Positions 16,632 through 26,000 are shown, counted from the stretch's first letter. The stretch: 64,000 nt of DNA from Streptomyces sp. ITFR-21 (GCF_031844685.1 NZ_CP134606.1:248001-312000); one strand, 5' to 3'. Notes: a model not told the origin generated them from the sequence alone. A program made the numbers and translations.

Positions 16632-17578
16632 CGTGGTCCCTCCAGTGCCAGGGCGGTCCCCGACTCCGACGGCGCGGAACGGCAGGCACCGGGGCCCTCG
16701 CAACACGCCGCGGCGCGCGGGTTGGGCCACTGGCACTTGGGGCAGCGCCACATCAGCCCGGACGAGATCGCAGCCGCGTAGATCACGGCCTGCTGCCCGG
16801 TGTCGGCGCCGGCCAGCAGTTCCTCCATCACCGTGGGGTGCGGGGCGAGGACGTCGCTGTCATCACGCAGCACGGTGTCCTCGACCACGACGGTCAGCGG
16901 CACGGTGCCGTCCGGCCGGACGGCACGTTCGTCGGCGTTGTCCACGTGCACCGAGATCCGTACGACACCGTCCCGTGCGTCCACGTAGGCGAAGGTGAGG
17001 ACCCCGAGGACCTCGATGCACTGCGGGCCGTCGTCATCGGCCGTGTGGAAGACCGCGCCGCGGTTGGCGGCCTCCGCGGCGGCAGCGTCGGGGAAGGCGA
17101 AGTCGAGCGGAATGAACCGGGAGCGCCGGGAGCGGACGATTTCCGCGGCGAGCAGCGAGTAGCTCTCGTCCGGTCGCGCGTTGCGGTCAGGGCCGTAGTA
17201 CAGCTCAACAGCCTCCGCGTTGTCCGCCGGCGGGCGCTCGGGCATGCCCTCGTGGCAGCACACGTTGTCCCAGCTGCCGCGTACGTGGTCGGCCAGGTCG
17301 GCCAGGGCGGTGGATTCGAGGTCGTAGACGGTGGTGACCTGCTCGTGGCGGTCCGTACGGTGCAGTACCCAGACCTGCTCGCCCGGCCGGGGGCCCAGAA
17401 GGGCAGCGACGGGCGGGGCCGGGATGCCGGCGGCCTCCGCCAGCATGGCTGTGCGGGCGCGGTCGGCCAGTTCCCGGTAGGGCTTGGACAGTTCGGCGGC
17501 GGCCGGTGAGCCGGCGAGGGTGCCGGTGATCCGGGCCAGGAGTTCGAGCTCGGTCGGAGTGAAGGTTTCAGCGATCAT
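16628..17578 (-). CDS. hypothetical protein with C-terminal zinc ribbon (316 aa)
   Basis: The last 50 residues contain WRCPKCQWPNPRAAACCEGP followed by CRS, a plausible zinc ribbon. The rest is an acidic alpha/beta protein with strand pairs such as VLHRTDRHEQVTTVYDL. It starts at the ATG at 17578. It follows the split gene in the operon that the transposon interrupted. No family is recognised. Confidence 0.6.
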   Translation of the reverse strand: MIAETFTPTELELLARITGTLAGSPAAAELSKPYRELADRARTAMLAEAAGIPAPPVAALLGPRPGEQVWVLHRTDRHEQVTTVYDLESTALADLADHVRGSWDNVCCHEGMPERPPADNAEAVELYYGPDRNARPDESYSLLAAEIVRSRRSRFIPLDFAFPDAAAAEAANRGAVFHTADDDGPQCIEVLGVLTFAYVDARDGVVRISVHVDNADERAVRPDGTVPLTVVVEDTVLRDDSDVLAPHPTVMEELLAGADTGQQAVIYAAAISSGLMWRCPKCQWPNPRAAACCEGPGACRSAPSESGTALALEGPR

Positions 17579-17617
17579 GGTGTCCTCGATGGGGTCAGAG
17601 GCTGGGAGAGGTGGTGC

Positions 17618-17967
17618 TCACCGGCCGAGGTCCGCAAGCGCGGCGATCATCCGCAGCGCGCTCTCGCGCTCGGGGGACACGAGGATCCGGCGGATACGCA
17701 GCGGCGCCAGGTCGAGGGAGATCCCCAGGATCTTTCGGCCGTCGCGGCGAAGCTGGTAAGCGTCCAGCGGCAGCATCCAGGCGTCCCAGTCGGGTGCGGC
17801 GCTGGCCGTCCGCTCCGGACCTCGCTGCCCGAATCCGGCTGCGCAGCGTCGGCAGTCGGGGTCGGCGCATGTCCGAAGCGCCGGGTGGGACCGGGACACC
17901 CCGCCCTCGCGATAGGTTTCGGCCGTTCCGTTGAGCATCGGGCAGGCCTGTTCGGAGTATTGAATTA
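17618..17967 (-). pseudogene. C-terminal part of a gene split by the transposon
   Basis: From about QYSEQACPMLNGT onward this matches the C-terminal half of a small actinobacterial protein family that I recall as ...HPxCxRYxxxACPML.... It retains CADPDCRRCAAG, WMLPLDAYQL and the closing IAALADLGR. The N-terminal half is 7.8 kb away at 25731-26000 in the same strand and frame. An ATG supplied by transposon DNA at 17980 could permit some expression. Unlike the other operons, no copy of the shared promoter stands upstream. Confidence 0.75.
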
Positions 17968-17986
17968 TCTTGGGGGCCATCTACCT

Positions 17987-18031
17987 CTTAAGGCACATGA
18001 GTTATGTCATCTTATCTCTACGTGCCTTAAG
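17987..18031. repeat. 10-bp inverted repeat before the transposition operon
   Basis: CTTAAGGCAC (17987-17996) and GTGCCTTAAG (18022-18031) are perfect complements 25 bp apart, just upstream of the tnpA-like GTG. The left arm overlaps the subterminal repeat. It could be a recombinase binding site or an operator controlling the transposition genes. Confidence 0.7.
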
Positions 18032-18049
18032 GCTATCCAAGGAGTTTTA

Positions 18050-19228
18050 GTGACGTCTGTTGCGACCGTTCCACCGGCTCTCAGATTCAAGGCCGAGAGG
18101 GCCGTATCGCCGAGGAACGGAACGACCTTCTGGGTGGTGGTTGACAACCGCTACGAGCTGCACTCTGCCGCCAGTGCGTTCATCGCGTCCTTCAGGGATG
18201 AAGGCGACTCAGTGAACACCCAACGCACCTACGCGATCCGGGTCGCCCAATACCTCACGTGGTGCGCGATGTTCGGGGTCGACTGGGGTGATCCGACGTT
18301 CCGCCAGCTCAGCTCGTTCAAGTCGTGGCTGGTCGAGGAGCCCCTTCCGTCGCGGGGGCGGAAGCCGCCGACCGAGCGGCGGTACCGGAGCAAGGGCACG
18401 GCGAACGCCATCTTGACGACCGTGTTCGGGTTTCTTCGCTTCTGCGGGCTCCAGGACTACGCTCCGGCAAGCGTTGTCTCGAAGCTGACGGAGCCGAAGC
18501 AGCTGACCTTCGCTCCGCCCGCCCACGACCCAGGCGAGAACGGGCAGTTCCGCTCGATCAGCGCCCGCAAGCTCAAGTTCAAAGTCGCCGTCCCCGGATA
18601 CGAGTGGCTCACTCGTGCGCAGGTGGACGCCATCATCGCCTCCGCGCTGCACGCACGGGACAGGTTCCTGGTGCACCTGATGGCCGCCACGGGCGTGCGA
18701 ATCGGTGAAGCCCTGGGCATGCGGCGCGAGGACATGCACCTGCTGCCGGACTCGCGGACCGTCGGATGCTCCGTGGTGGGCCCACACATCCATGTTGTGC
18801 GGCGTGAAGACAACGCGAACGGCGCGGTAGCGAAAGCGCGGCAGCCGCGTTGGATCCCGGTGGACGAGGAGTTCGCCGGCGCCTATGCCGCCTACCAGCA
18901 CGAGCGTGACGAGGTAACGGAGGCTGAGGGGTCGGATTTCGTCTTCGTCAATCTCTTTCGCGCACCGCTCGGGGCTGCGATGAAGTACCCCTCGACCTAC
19001 GAGCTGTTCAAGCGTCTCGCCAAGCAGGCCGGGTTCGAGGCGAATCCGCACATGTGTCGCCACTACGCAGCCACCGAGTGGATCCGCGCAGGGGTGGGGC
19101 GGGACGTTGTGCAGGGCTTCATGGGTCACGTCTCGCCGGTCTCGATGAACCCCTACGTCCACGCCAGCGACGAAGAGAAGCGGAAGGCCGTCGATATGGT
19201 CGCCGCACGCCGGGAGGCCGTTAAGTGA
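18050..19228 (+). CDS. tnpA: TnpA-like tyrosine recombinase
   Basis: This 392-residue tyrosine recombinase has a SAM-like core-binding region (NTQRTYAIRVAQYLTWC). Its catalytic residues are in GVRIGEALGM (Arg), HMCRHYAATEWI (His-x-x-Arg), GFMGHVSP (His) and NPYVHAS (the likely Tyr nucleophile). Start GTG 18050 has AAGGAG 5 nt upstream; the longer frame to 17885 runs into the inverted repeat and the flanking gene. It overlaps the next recombinase by GTGA. In Tn554 the equivalent protein performs strand exchange together with TnpB. Confidence 0.85.
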   Translation: MTSVATVPPALRFKAERAVSPRNGTTFWVVVDNRYELHSAASAFIASFRDEGDSVNTQRTYAIRVAQYLTWCAMFGVDWGDPTFRQLSSFKSWLVEEPLPSRGRKPPTERRYRSKGTANAILTTVFGFLRFCGLQDYAPASVVSKLTEPKQLTFAPPAHDPGENGQFRSISARKLKFKVAVPGYEWLTRAQVDAIIASALHARDRFLVHLMAATGVRIGEALGMRREDMHLLPDSRTVGCSVVGPHIHVVRREDNANGAVAKARQPRWIPVDEEFAGAYAAYQHERDEVTEAEGSDFVFVNLFRAPLGAAMKYPSTYELFKRLAKQAGFEANPHMCRHYAATEWIRAGVGRDVVQGFMGHVSPVSMNPYVHASDEEKRKAVDMVAARREAVK

Positions 19229-21762
19229 CCACCGTCGTCGCGCCCTCCAGGCTCATCGAGGCCCGCCAGCGCAGCCTCGCAGACCGCGTGGATGAGTGGA
19301 CGGCGTGGCTCTGCGAGCGCGTCGATCGCGACTGGCGCCGCGGCGAGTGGCAGCACGAGCTGATGCTGTTCCGGGGAGACCCAACCAATCCCCTAACCGC
19401 GGTACGCAAATGCACCGTCGCGGCCTGCCCCACTCTCACCGTTGGCCGGACCTTCTGCACCGACTGCTCGCGGGATTTCGAGCGCCTGGGGAAGCCCGAC
19501 CTGACCGAGTTCCAGACCAGCCATCAACCGAACCGCAACCGGATGTACGGGTTCGCCGCGATCTGCTGGGCTGCGAACGGCGACTGCGGCCGCGACAGCG
19601 CCACGCATGGGCTCTGCGCTGCCCACTACGCCCGTTGGAGGAACCGTTCGGGCCGCAGCCCCGAGCTGGAGCTCACTTCCTGGGCAGAGACCGAGGAGCC
19701 CTTCGCCGCGCTTCCGTCGTGCGCGGTCGGCGGATGCCTCTACCAGAGAACCGCGATCAACGAACTGTGCCCGGATCACCGCAGACAGTGGCGGGACCAC
19801 CGCAAGGCCACAGGGGCGGCCGACAGCGAGACCGGAAGGAAAGCGTGGGCGGGGACCATGGCTCCCTACCTCCAAGCCCCGGACTTCTCGCTCGCCCCGC
19901 TGAGCGAGCTGGCTCGGTTGGAGCTTCTGTATGTCTTGCAGCGGGGCGGCCTGCGCGGCAAGAAGCTCGAACCAGCGCCGATCCGGTTCGCGGTCAGGCA
20001 CCTGGCGGACCTGCCGAGCATCGCGCTGGCGGGTGAGTCCTTCCTCATGCCGAAGACCGGTGAGAGGAACTACGGCGGCAACCGCGGTGCCCTCCTGCGT
20101 GAGATCCAGAATCAACTGCGCTTCGCCCTGGAGGAGTTCCAGGGCATCAAGCCGACCGACCACCTCGTCTGGGACCTGACCGCCGTCGGGGTCGTGCGCC
20201 GGGACTCCAACCGCAAGAAGAGCCGTCGCAACCCCGGCACGATGGACTTTGGGAAGATCGAGGTGCTGTGGCTGCGTGACCTGCTCATGCAATGGGCCAC
20301 CGATACGCATCCGGTCAGCCGAGACCTCTGGTTCCACTACCGGGTCTGCGTCCTGGCGTCCCAGACGCTGGCCCAGCGTCCCGGCGGGGGCAGCGATCCG
20401 GCCACGCTGAAGTTCACCGACATGGCTGCCGTGATCAAGTCCGTCGAAGCGATGACCAAAGCCGATGGCACGCCGCTGAAGTCGAAGAGCAAGGCGATCT
20501 ACGCGACGAAGTTCTTCGACTTCCTTGAGTGGGGGCGCAACCACGACCTTCTGGAGGACCTGTCGCAGAAGTTCGGACGCCACAGGGACCACAACATTTC
20601 CTACCGGGACGAGGAGAACGAGGAGCAGATCGGGAAGAACATCCCGGAGTCGGTGATCCGGCAACTGGACGCGCACGTCGACCAGCTCGGCGAGGGGATG
20701 CCCTATGGCGCCATGGCCACCGAGGATGTGAAGGCCATGGCCAGAACCTTCTACTTCCTCCTGCGCGATACCGGCCGACGGCCCTACGAGATCGGCAGTC
20801 TGTTTCTGGACTGCCTTGAGAAGGACGGCGGGGACTGGCAACTCATCTGGGACAACCACAAGGCCGGCCGCTACCGGCGGCGCCTGCCAATCACGCAGTC
20901 GACGGTGGACATCATCCTGGCCTGGAAGAAGCTCCGGCTGGCCATGAACGTCCCTGAGGGAAGCCGTGAGTACCTCTTCCCGGCCCGCACCGCGGAGGGC
21001 GAATACGACCACCCTGTCACCACCGACATCTGGCAGTTCATCAGGAACTGGGCCGATGTCATTCCCGTCCTGGACTCCGAGATATCCGGCCCCGACGGCA
21101 CCCCTGAGCCCTTCGAGCGGAAGCGCGTGATCCCTTACGCCTTCCGGCACTCGTACTGCCAGCGCCACGCCGACGCGGATGTTCCCCAAGACGTCCTTCA
21201 GTCCCTCATGGATCATGTCAGCCCGACCACGACGTCCGGGTACTACAAGGTGTCGCTCAAGCGGAAGCGGGAGGCGATCAAGGCCGTGCGAGCGCATGTC
21301 ACCGACCGTCTGGGCAACCCGGCGCCCATGACCTCCAACCTTGCCTACGAACAGCGGTCGGTGGCCGTGGCCTGGGGCAACTGCATCGAGCCGAACAACG
21401 TGAAGGCGGGCGGCGCTGCCTGCCCGATCCGTCATCAGTGCGCCGGCTGCCCGTCCTACCGGCCTGATCCGTCCTATCTGCCGGCCATCGAGGACCATAT
21501 CCGGGCGCTCAAGGCCGATCGCGAGGCTGCCCTGGATGCCGGGGTCGCCCAATTCGTGGTCAACAACTTCGACGATCAGATCGAGGCATACCAGGGCGTG
21601 AGGGAGAACCAGAAGCGCAGGCTGGAGGCCATGACACCCCAGGAGCGGCAGGAGGTGGAGGAGGCCGCAGCGGTTCTGCGCAAGGTCCGCGCTGGATCCA
21701 AGGCTCGAACCGTCACACTGGGGCTTCCGACCCTGGGGCCGCCGAAGGAGACAGCCGAGTGA
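19225..21762 (+). CDS. tnpB: TnpB-like large tyrosine recombinase with zinc-knuckle N-terminus
   Basis: The N-terminal 200 residues carry three Cys/His groups (CTVAACP with CTDC, CGRDSATHGLCAAH, and CAVGGC with CPDHRRQW). The C-terminal half is the catalytic domain: RDTGRRPYEIGSL, PYAFRHSYCQRH, LMDHVSPTTTSGYYKV. It ends with a further cysteine motif, CPIRHQCAGCPSY. At 845 residues it is larger than Tn554 TnpB (about 630), owing to the zinc-rich extension. It is coupled to its neighbours by GTGA overlaps at both ends. A sister copy with the same N-terminal layout lies at 1-1327. Confidence 0.85.
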   Translation: MTTVVAPSRLIEARQRSLADRVDEWTAWLCERVDRDWRRGEWQHELMLFRGDPTNPLTAVRKCTVAACPTLTVGRTFCTDCSRDFERLGKPDLTEFQTSHQPNRNRMYGFAAICWAANGDCGRDSATHGLCAAHYARWRNRSGRSPELELTSWAETEEPFAALPSCAVGGCLYQRTAINELCPDHRRQWRDHRKATGAADSETGRKAWAGTMAPYLQAPDFSLAPLSELARLELLYVLQRGGLRGKKLEPAPIRFAVRHLADLPSIALAGESFLMPKTGERNYGGNRGALLREIQNQLRFALEEFQGIKPTDHLVWDLTAVGVVRRDSNRKKSRRNPGTMDFGKIEVLWLRDLLMQWATDTHPVSRDLWFHYRVCVLASQTLAQRPGGGSDPATLKFTDMAAVIKSVEAMTKADGTPLKSKSKAIYATKFFDFLEWGRNHDLLEDLSQKFGRHRDHNISYRDEENEEQIGKNIPESVIRQLDAHVDQLGEGMPYGAMATEDVKAMARTFYFLLRDTGRRPYEIGSLFLDCLEKDGGDWQLIWDNHKAGRYRRRLPITQSTVDIILAWKKLRLAMNVPEGSREYLFPARTAEGEYDHPVTTDIWQFIRNWADVIPVLDSEISGPDGTPEPFERKRVIPYAFRHSYCQRHADADVPQDVLQSLMDHVSPTTTSGYYKVSLKRKREAIKAVRAHVTDRLGNPAPMTSNLAYEQRSVAVAWGNCIEPNNVKAGGAACPIRHQCAGCPSYRPDPSYLPAIEDHIRALKADREAALDAGVAQFVVNNFDDQIEAYQGVRENQKRRLEAMTPQERQEVEEAAAVLRKVRAGSKARTVTLGLPTLGPPKETAE

Positions 21763-22343
21763 GCGCCGAAGCCAAGCGCAGGCCAGCCGACGTCCTGCGC
21801 GAAGCGCGCCGCAAGGACAGCCAGGAAAAGCGGGCCCGCGTCCTTGCCCGCGTCGATGAGATGAAGGCTGCCGGCCAGGCCATCACTTGCGCCACCGTCG
21901 CAAGGGCGGCCGAGGTATCCGTCTGGCTCGTCTATCAGCCGGAAATCAAGCAGTACATCGACAAGGCCCGGGGCCAGCAGGAGCTCGCTGGCGACCGAGG
22001 TACTGAGACCGGCACGGCGGTGAGCCAAGGCAGTCTCGCGGTCGATCTCCAACTCGCGAGAGCCGAGCTGAAAGCCGTCGTCAAGGAACGAGATGAGCTC
22101 AGGGATGCGCTTCGGCGCAAGCTCGGGCAGCAGGTGGAGTCGGCGGCATCTGAAGACGTCGCTGCCCGCGTCAGGGTGCTGGAGGAAGACGCTCGTAGTC
22201 GCAACCGAGAACTTGCCGCCCTGAGTGAGGAACGAGACCGCCTTCAAGAGGAGCTGGCCGAAGCCCAGGACGACCTCATCGCCTCCAGGGAGGCACGGAG
22301 GCGCCTGATGCAAGAGGTCAATCGCAAGGATCCTGGCGAGTGA
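21759..22343 (+). CDS. tnpC: TnpC-like coiled-coil protein (DUF6262 type)
   Basis: A basic N-terminal HTH-like segment (AITCATVARAAEVSVWLVY, about residues 40-58) is followed by a long coiled coil rich in Glu/Arg/Leu heptads to the C-terminus. Proteins of this form stand third in recombinase trios. In Tn554, TnpC influences efficiency and orientation of transposition. Start GTG 21759 overlaps the tnpB stop. Confidence 0.75.
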   Translation: MSAEAKRRPADVLREARRKDSQEKRARVLARVDEMKAAGQAITCATVARAAEVSVWLVYQPEIKQYIDKARGQQELAGDRGTETGTAVSQGSLAVDLQLARAELKAVVKERDELRDALRRKLGQQVESAASEDVAARVRVLEEDARSRNRELAALSEERDRLQEELAEAQDDLIASREARRRLMQEVNRKDPGE

Positions 22344-22632
22344 CGAAGCGACGGATCTCGTGTCGGCACGGGGCGCCCTGCCGAACCGCCCCCACCTCCG
22401 GCAGCAGCCTCGCACCCAACCCTGGCGGGTCAGCCGGCATGACTGTCCCCCGCACTCAATGGACTTTGAGCAGCCAGCTCCTTGGAGTCAGAGGACGGGG
22501 CATCACCCGCACTGATTGATCCGAAGCGGAACTCCAAAAGCGCCACCTGGCTCTTAGACGGGATGTCGGGTCGCGACCATTGGTGACCAACACAAACTGG
22601 CGGCGGCCCCGCTTGGCGTCACGTTCAGGAAT
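22344..22632. other. intergenic gap between converging transposon genes
   Basis: These 289 bp separate the stop of the tnpC-like gene from the stop of the cargo gene, which converge here. I see no credible coding frame and no long perfect inverted repeat. A terminator would be expected but I cannot point to one. Confidence 0.4.
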
Positions 22633-25401
22633 TCACACTGACAGCCGAATTCCCGTGCGGCCAGACTTTGCCTGCCCGGAGGCCACCAACCAGGCGTTCA
22701 GGATGCCAAGGCGCCACTTCCAAGTTCCTTCTGCCCAGTTAGCCACGCCGAACCGGGCTACTATCGCTTGCTGGTTTTCGATACTCACAGGCCCCTCCGC
22801 TGCCTCACTCAACAGGGCGGAAACATTTTGCTTGCTCAAACAGAGCATGGCTACGCTTTTCTCGGTCAGCTCATCTGGATTGCCGACGATTGCCCGCCCT
22901 TGCGCCGAAAGCACAAGCCCATCCGGCTGGCCATCAATCAGGCCAAGCGCCTGGGAGTCCCGGATGAGTGATGCACTTGACTTGCTTCCAAACTTTGAGC
23001 GAATATCTTCCCCGCTCTTTGCGCCATCGTGAAGGTAGATAAGCAGTGACTTCACCATGCTGGGCCGAACCGACGGAAGGAAAGTCCCGGCGGAGAAGGT
23101 TCCCCGCGTGAACGCTCGGTGCAACAAGAGTTCGTCCGATACTGACTCCTTTGAGCGAACTCTGTCACCCTCAACATCCAGCAGGCCCGCATATCTCACC
23201 CAGTTGACCATGACGCTCGCATAAGTCGACCAAGTGCTTGTGCTAGCGGTGATGTGAGGCAACTCTCGCTGAAGTAGTTCCGAGATGTCATCAAAGGTAA
23301 CCGAATCCTCATTGGCGATGAGATCCAAAAGCCTGCCGACGAGGGAGTTACTGCGTAGTGCTCTTCTCAGGTAATCCCCGAGGCTATCCGATTCCAGAGC
23401 CGCTGCGGCCTCGGGGGACAAGGCAACCCGACCCGGCTGGGGGTCCAGGAGTCCCAAAAGTCGAAGCTCTCTTAGTTTGTTGTAAGTAGCAGTGGCATTT
23501 CCTCCAACTCGAGTAGTGAAACTGCCCATGTCCATTGGGCCATCTTCGGCGATCCTGGAAAGCAACGCGAAAGCAGGTCCAGGAGTGACGCGGAATACGA
23601 AGCGCGTCTGGAAGGGGATTCGATCGGTGAGAAGATATGCTTTGAATACGTCATTGTAGGTGTCGTATACATCACCAGAAAGGCGCAGGAGCTTTTTGCC
23701 CAAGAAATCATTGAGATTCTGAGTTAGGCGCTGAATAGAAACCTCTCCCTCCAGACGCCGAGAGAGCTCGCCTGCCGTATTTGGCATGTTTGCCGCGAGG
23801 GTCTTCAAGAGTGCCTTGTCTCCCTCTTCGAGACCCGCAAGATCCTCGTTGAAGAGATCTTCAGCACGCAATCCTCCCCGGCTCAGATTCGCTTGGCTAA
23901 CCCCTTCCCGTGACATGCTGATCACGTGAGCGCAGACGCGCTTGAGAAGCCATGGGAAACCAGCAGAGAAGGTCAAGAGCGCCTCTGCCAGGGGCTGGGA
24001 CACTGGAGCACCAAGCTCACTCGCCAGGCGGTTAAGGAGCGCACGCTCCTCAGGCGGGCTGAAATCGTCGAGGCGGATAGGCCTGCTGAGCTGGTTCATC
24101 TGTAGTAGATCAATGGCAGCACCCTCGTCGTATGTTGCCGCCAGGTCGTTTTTGCGAGCCATAATCCAAACAATAGGCAAATTGAGGCTAGTGCAAGCAA
24201 TGAGAAGATCCAGGATTGCCTGGAACACTGCCGGCCGCGCCAGCAGAGCTTCGAACTGGTCGACCTGCAGGAGTGCTAGCTGATTTTGTGATTCAAGGTG
24301 CCTTCCGACGGATGCGAAGGCCTCCCCAATGTCATCCTGTCTGGCTGGGATCGAGATTTCCGACCCCGCAGAATAATTTACGAGCTCGACCAGTTCCGCA
24401 GCAATCAGACGCAAGTCTGCCGGAACGCGGAGGTTTCGCCCATCGACAGTTACAGCCGCGATACCTCGGCCGGACGCAGCGACCTTGAGAAGGAGCGAAC
24501 TTTTTCCGACACCCGAACGACTTAGTACTTGTGCCGCGCGCAATGTCGTCGATCCACCGCTGATCTCAGCAAGAAATTTGTCGATCTCGATCAATGCAGC
24601 CTCGCGACCGATAAAACATTCTGGCGGGCTGGGAAACTTGTAATCAAACCAGCCGGATCCAGCCACCACGGCGGGAAGCGTCTGGGCCTCATTATCAGTC
24701 CTGACCTGAGGCGCCTGTGGTGCGAGAAGCCTAAGCTCCTTAAGATCAGAAACCTGATTCGACAATCTGGTGGCTTCCGTATCGCTAATAGCGATCCAGT
24801 CGCCCGCGAGCGAGAATACAGAGAACGCAGTGGCAGTCGACATCACATTTTGGCCCAAGCTCAAAACGAAGAAGTCGCCACGCTCTGCGACAACGATCCA
24901 GGCATCAAAAGCTTGCAATCCGGTTTCGCGTTGGACCTTGTCGCGAAGATGTGATTCGGGAATCCCGATCCCCCTTTCGGCCAGAAATCTGGGGATTTCA
25001 TCACCAGCCAACGTCCGCAAGGTAATCCCAGCGACAGTAGCACCGGAGCTTTTTAGGCTCTCCAAATAATCGTTGGCTTCAGGAGTGAAGGGTGATGTCG
25101 AGATAAAGAGCCCATCCACTCCGCCAGCGCTCAGGGATAGCGGCAGGAGCTTGCCAACAAATGCGGACGCTTCCTTGCCCGACATGGACGCTTCATGCGC
25201 CTTGGCCTCACCAAATAGTTTGCGACTATGGAGTGATGAAGTCGCTTCAATGTCGTACTCGAGACTCGACCTCTTGGCACGCAGCTGCACATCTCGGTAC
25301 CCAGACATCTCCACAAGCCTGGCCGTAAACCGTTCAAACAAGGTCCCCTTCTTGTTGCTCGTAAGCTCATTTGAGTCAGCATCAAAGAAGGCGATTTGCA
25401 C
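22633..25401 (-). CDS. PD-(D/E)XK nuclease-STAND NTPase fusion, candidate antiphage effector
   Basis: Residues 1-130 form an Mrr/RecB-like nuclease domain with E23, D50 (LEYDIEA) and E65-x-K67 (FGEAKAH). Residues 263-267 read FIGRE, the usual entry to a STAND-type P-loop. Walker A is SGVGKSS (K300) and Walker B is LALLQVDQFE (D381). Residues from about 530 to the end are helical with several winged-helix-like units, the place where such proteins often sense a trigger. The order nuclease, NTPase, C-terminal sensor matches Avs-like and related defence NTPases, though the sensor is not a plain TPR array. Start is GTG 25401. It is the only cargo of the transposon. Confidence 0.75.
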   Translation of the reverse strand: MQIAFFDADSNELTSNKKGTLFERFTARLVEMSGYRDVQLRAKRSSLEYDIEATSSLHSRKLFGEAKAHEASMSGKEASAFVGKLLPLSLSAGGVDGLFISTSPFTPEANDYLESLKSSGATVAGITLRTLAGDEIPRFLAERGIGIPESHLRDKVQRETGLQAFDAWIVVAERGDFFVLSLGQNVMSTATAFSVFSLAGDWIAISDTEATRLSNQVSDLKELRLLAPQAPQVRTDNEAQTLPAVVAGSGWFDYKFPSPPECFIGREAALIEIDKFLAEISGGSTTLRAAQVLSRSGVGKSSLLLKVAASGRGIAAVTVDGRNLRVPADLRLIAAELVELVNYSAGSEISIPARQDDIGEAFASVGRHLESQNQLALLQVDQFEALLARPAVFQAILDLLIACTSLNLPIVWIMARKNDLAATYDEGAAIDLLQMNQLSRPIRLDDFSPPEERALLNRLASELGAPVSQPLAEALLTFSAGFPWLLKRVCAHVISMSREGVSQANLSRGGLRAEDLFNEDLAGLEEGDKALLKTLAANMPNTAGELSRRLEGEVSIQRLTQNLNDFLGKKLLRLSGDVYDTYNDVFKAYLLTDRIPFQTRFVFRVTPGPAFALLSRIAEDGPMDMGSFTTRVGGNATATYNKLRELRLLGLLDPQPGRVALSPEAAAALESDSLGDYLRRALRSNSLVGRLLDLIANEDSVTFDDISELLQRELPHITASTSTWSTYASVMVNWVRYAGLLDVEGDRVRSKESVSDELLLHRAFTRGTFSAGTFLPSVRPSMVKSLLIYLHDGAKSGEDIRSKFGSKSSASLIRDSQALGLIDGQPDGLVLSAQGRAIVGNPDELTEKSVAMLCLSKQNVSALLSEAAEGPVSIENQQAIVARFGVANWAEGTWKWRLGILNAWLVASGQAKSGRTGIRLSV

Positions 25402-25730
25402 GATCGTCCCGATCTGAGAGGTCAGATATGCCAGCGTTGCAGGTGAGTTGATGTTGGCACGAGTGCCCTGTGCTCGTCAGGGTTTTGACCCGGAACGTCC
25501 AGACCACGGGCCTGCTCCCCCGGTGGAGCGGCGTCTCCTGGCGAGGGCGGCAAGGCGTCCAGCGCGGTGCCACGCCAGTCACGAGCCTGCCGCTCATGCT
25601 CCACTCGGTCCTGCCTGCAAGGCGGCGTAGTCGTCGGCCTAGGCGCTCGACAGCGATGCCCACACGTACAACGTAACTCATGTGCCAGAAGAGCTCTTTG
25701 CCCATTGGCCAGCACCTTCGCTTGACAACA
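25402..25730. other. right-end subterminal region of the transposon
   Basis: This stretch precedes the cargo gene and so should contain its promoter, which I could not assign. It also contains the right subterminal repeat TAACTCATGTGCC at 25674-25686. No coding frame here looks real. Confidence 0.45.
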
Positions 25731-26000
25731 CTAGATAACGATGGGGCACGGGGGGTGCAGACCGGGCTCGGGGGCGTAACCGAAGCCCACGTCCTGAGGG
25801 CGTACGACGACGTAGAACCGTCTCTCCAGCGGGTTTTCGCAGATCTGACACAGGCGGTGCTCGAAGCAGCGATCGCGTTTGATGGGGTCGGCGGTACCGA
25901 AGGCGACGGCGTCGTTGTGCTCGAAGGACAGGTACGGGACGACGAGACCGCCGCGGCGGGGGCGGTGGGCGCACGCCGCCGGGATCGGGGTCGCGCTCAC
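25731..26000 (-). pseudogene. N-terminal part of a gene split by the transposon
   Basis: Start GTG 26000 overlaps the stop of the upstream gene. The protein runs through RPRRGGLVVPYLSFEH, a CQICENPLERRF pair and GYAPEPGLHPPC. It then meets a TAG within the transposon end at 25731-25733. Without the transposon the frame would read HPPC, PIV or P, then QYSEQACPM, continuing into 17618-17967. The rebuilt protein is about 205 residues. It belongs to small cysteine-containing actinobacterial proteins of unknown role. Confidence 0.75.

Larger units (their letters stand above)
17965..25738 (+). mobile_element. Tn554-like transposon carrying a nuclease-STAND defence candidate
   Basis: The ends are inferred from the split gene. 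Both ends read inward as TTATCT (17965-17970, and AGATAA at 25733-25738). A 13-bp subterminal inverted repeat, GGCACATGAGTTA at 17992-18004 and its complement at 25674-25686, supports them. Joining the outer flanks restores an open frame. The exact borders are uncertain by about 6-10 bp. Contents are a TnpA-like recombinase, a TnpB-like recombinase and a TnpC-like coiled-coil protein on plus, and one convergent cargo gene on minus. The cargo is visibly richer in A/T than its surroundings, which suggests recent transfer. Confidence 0.8.
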
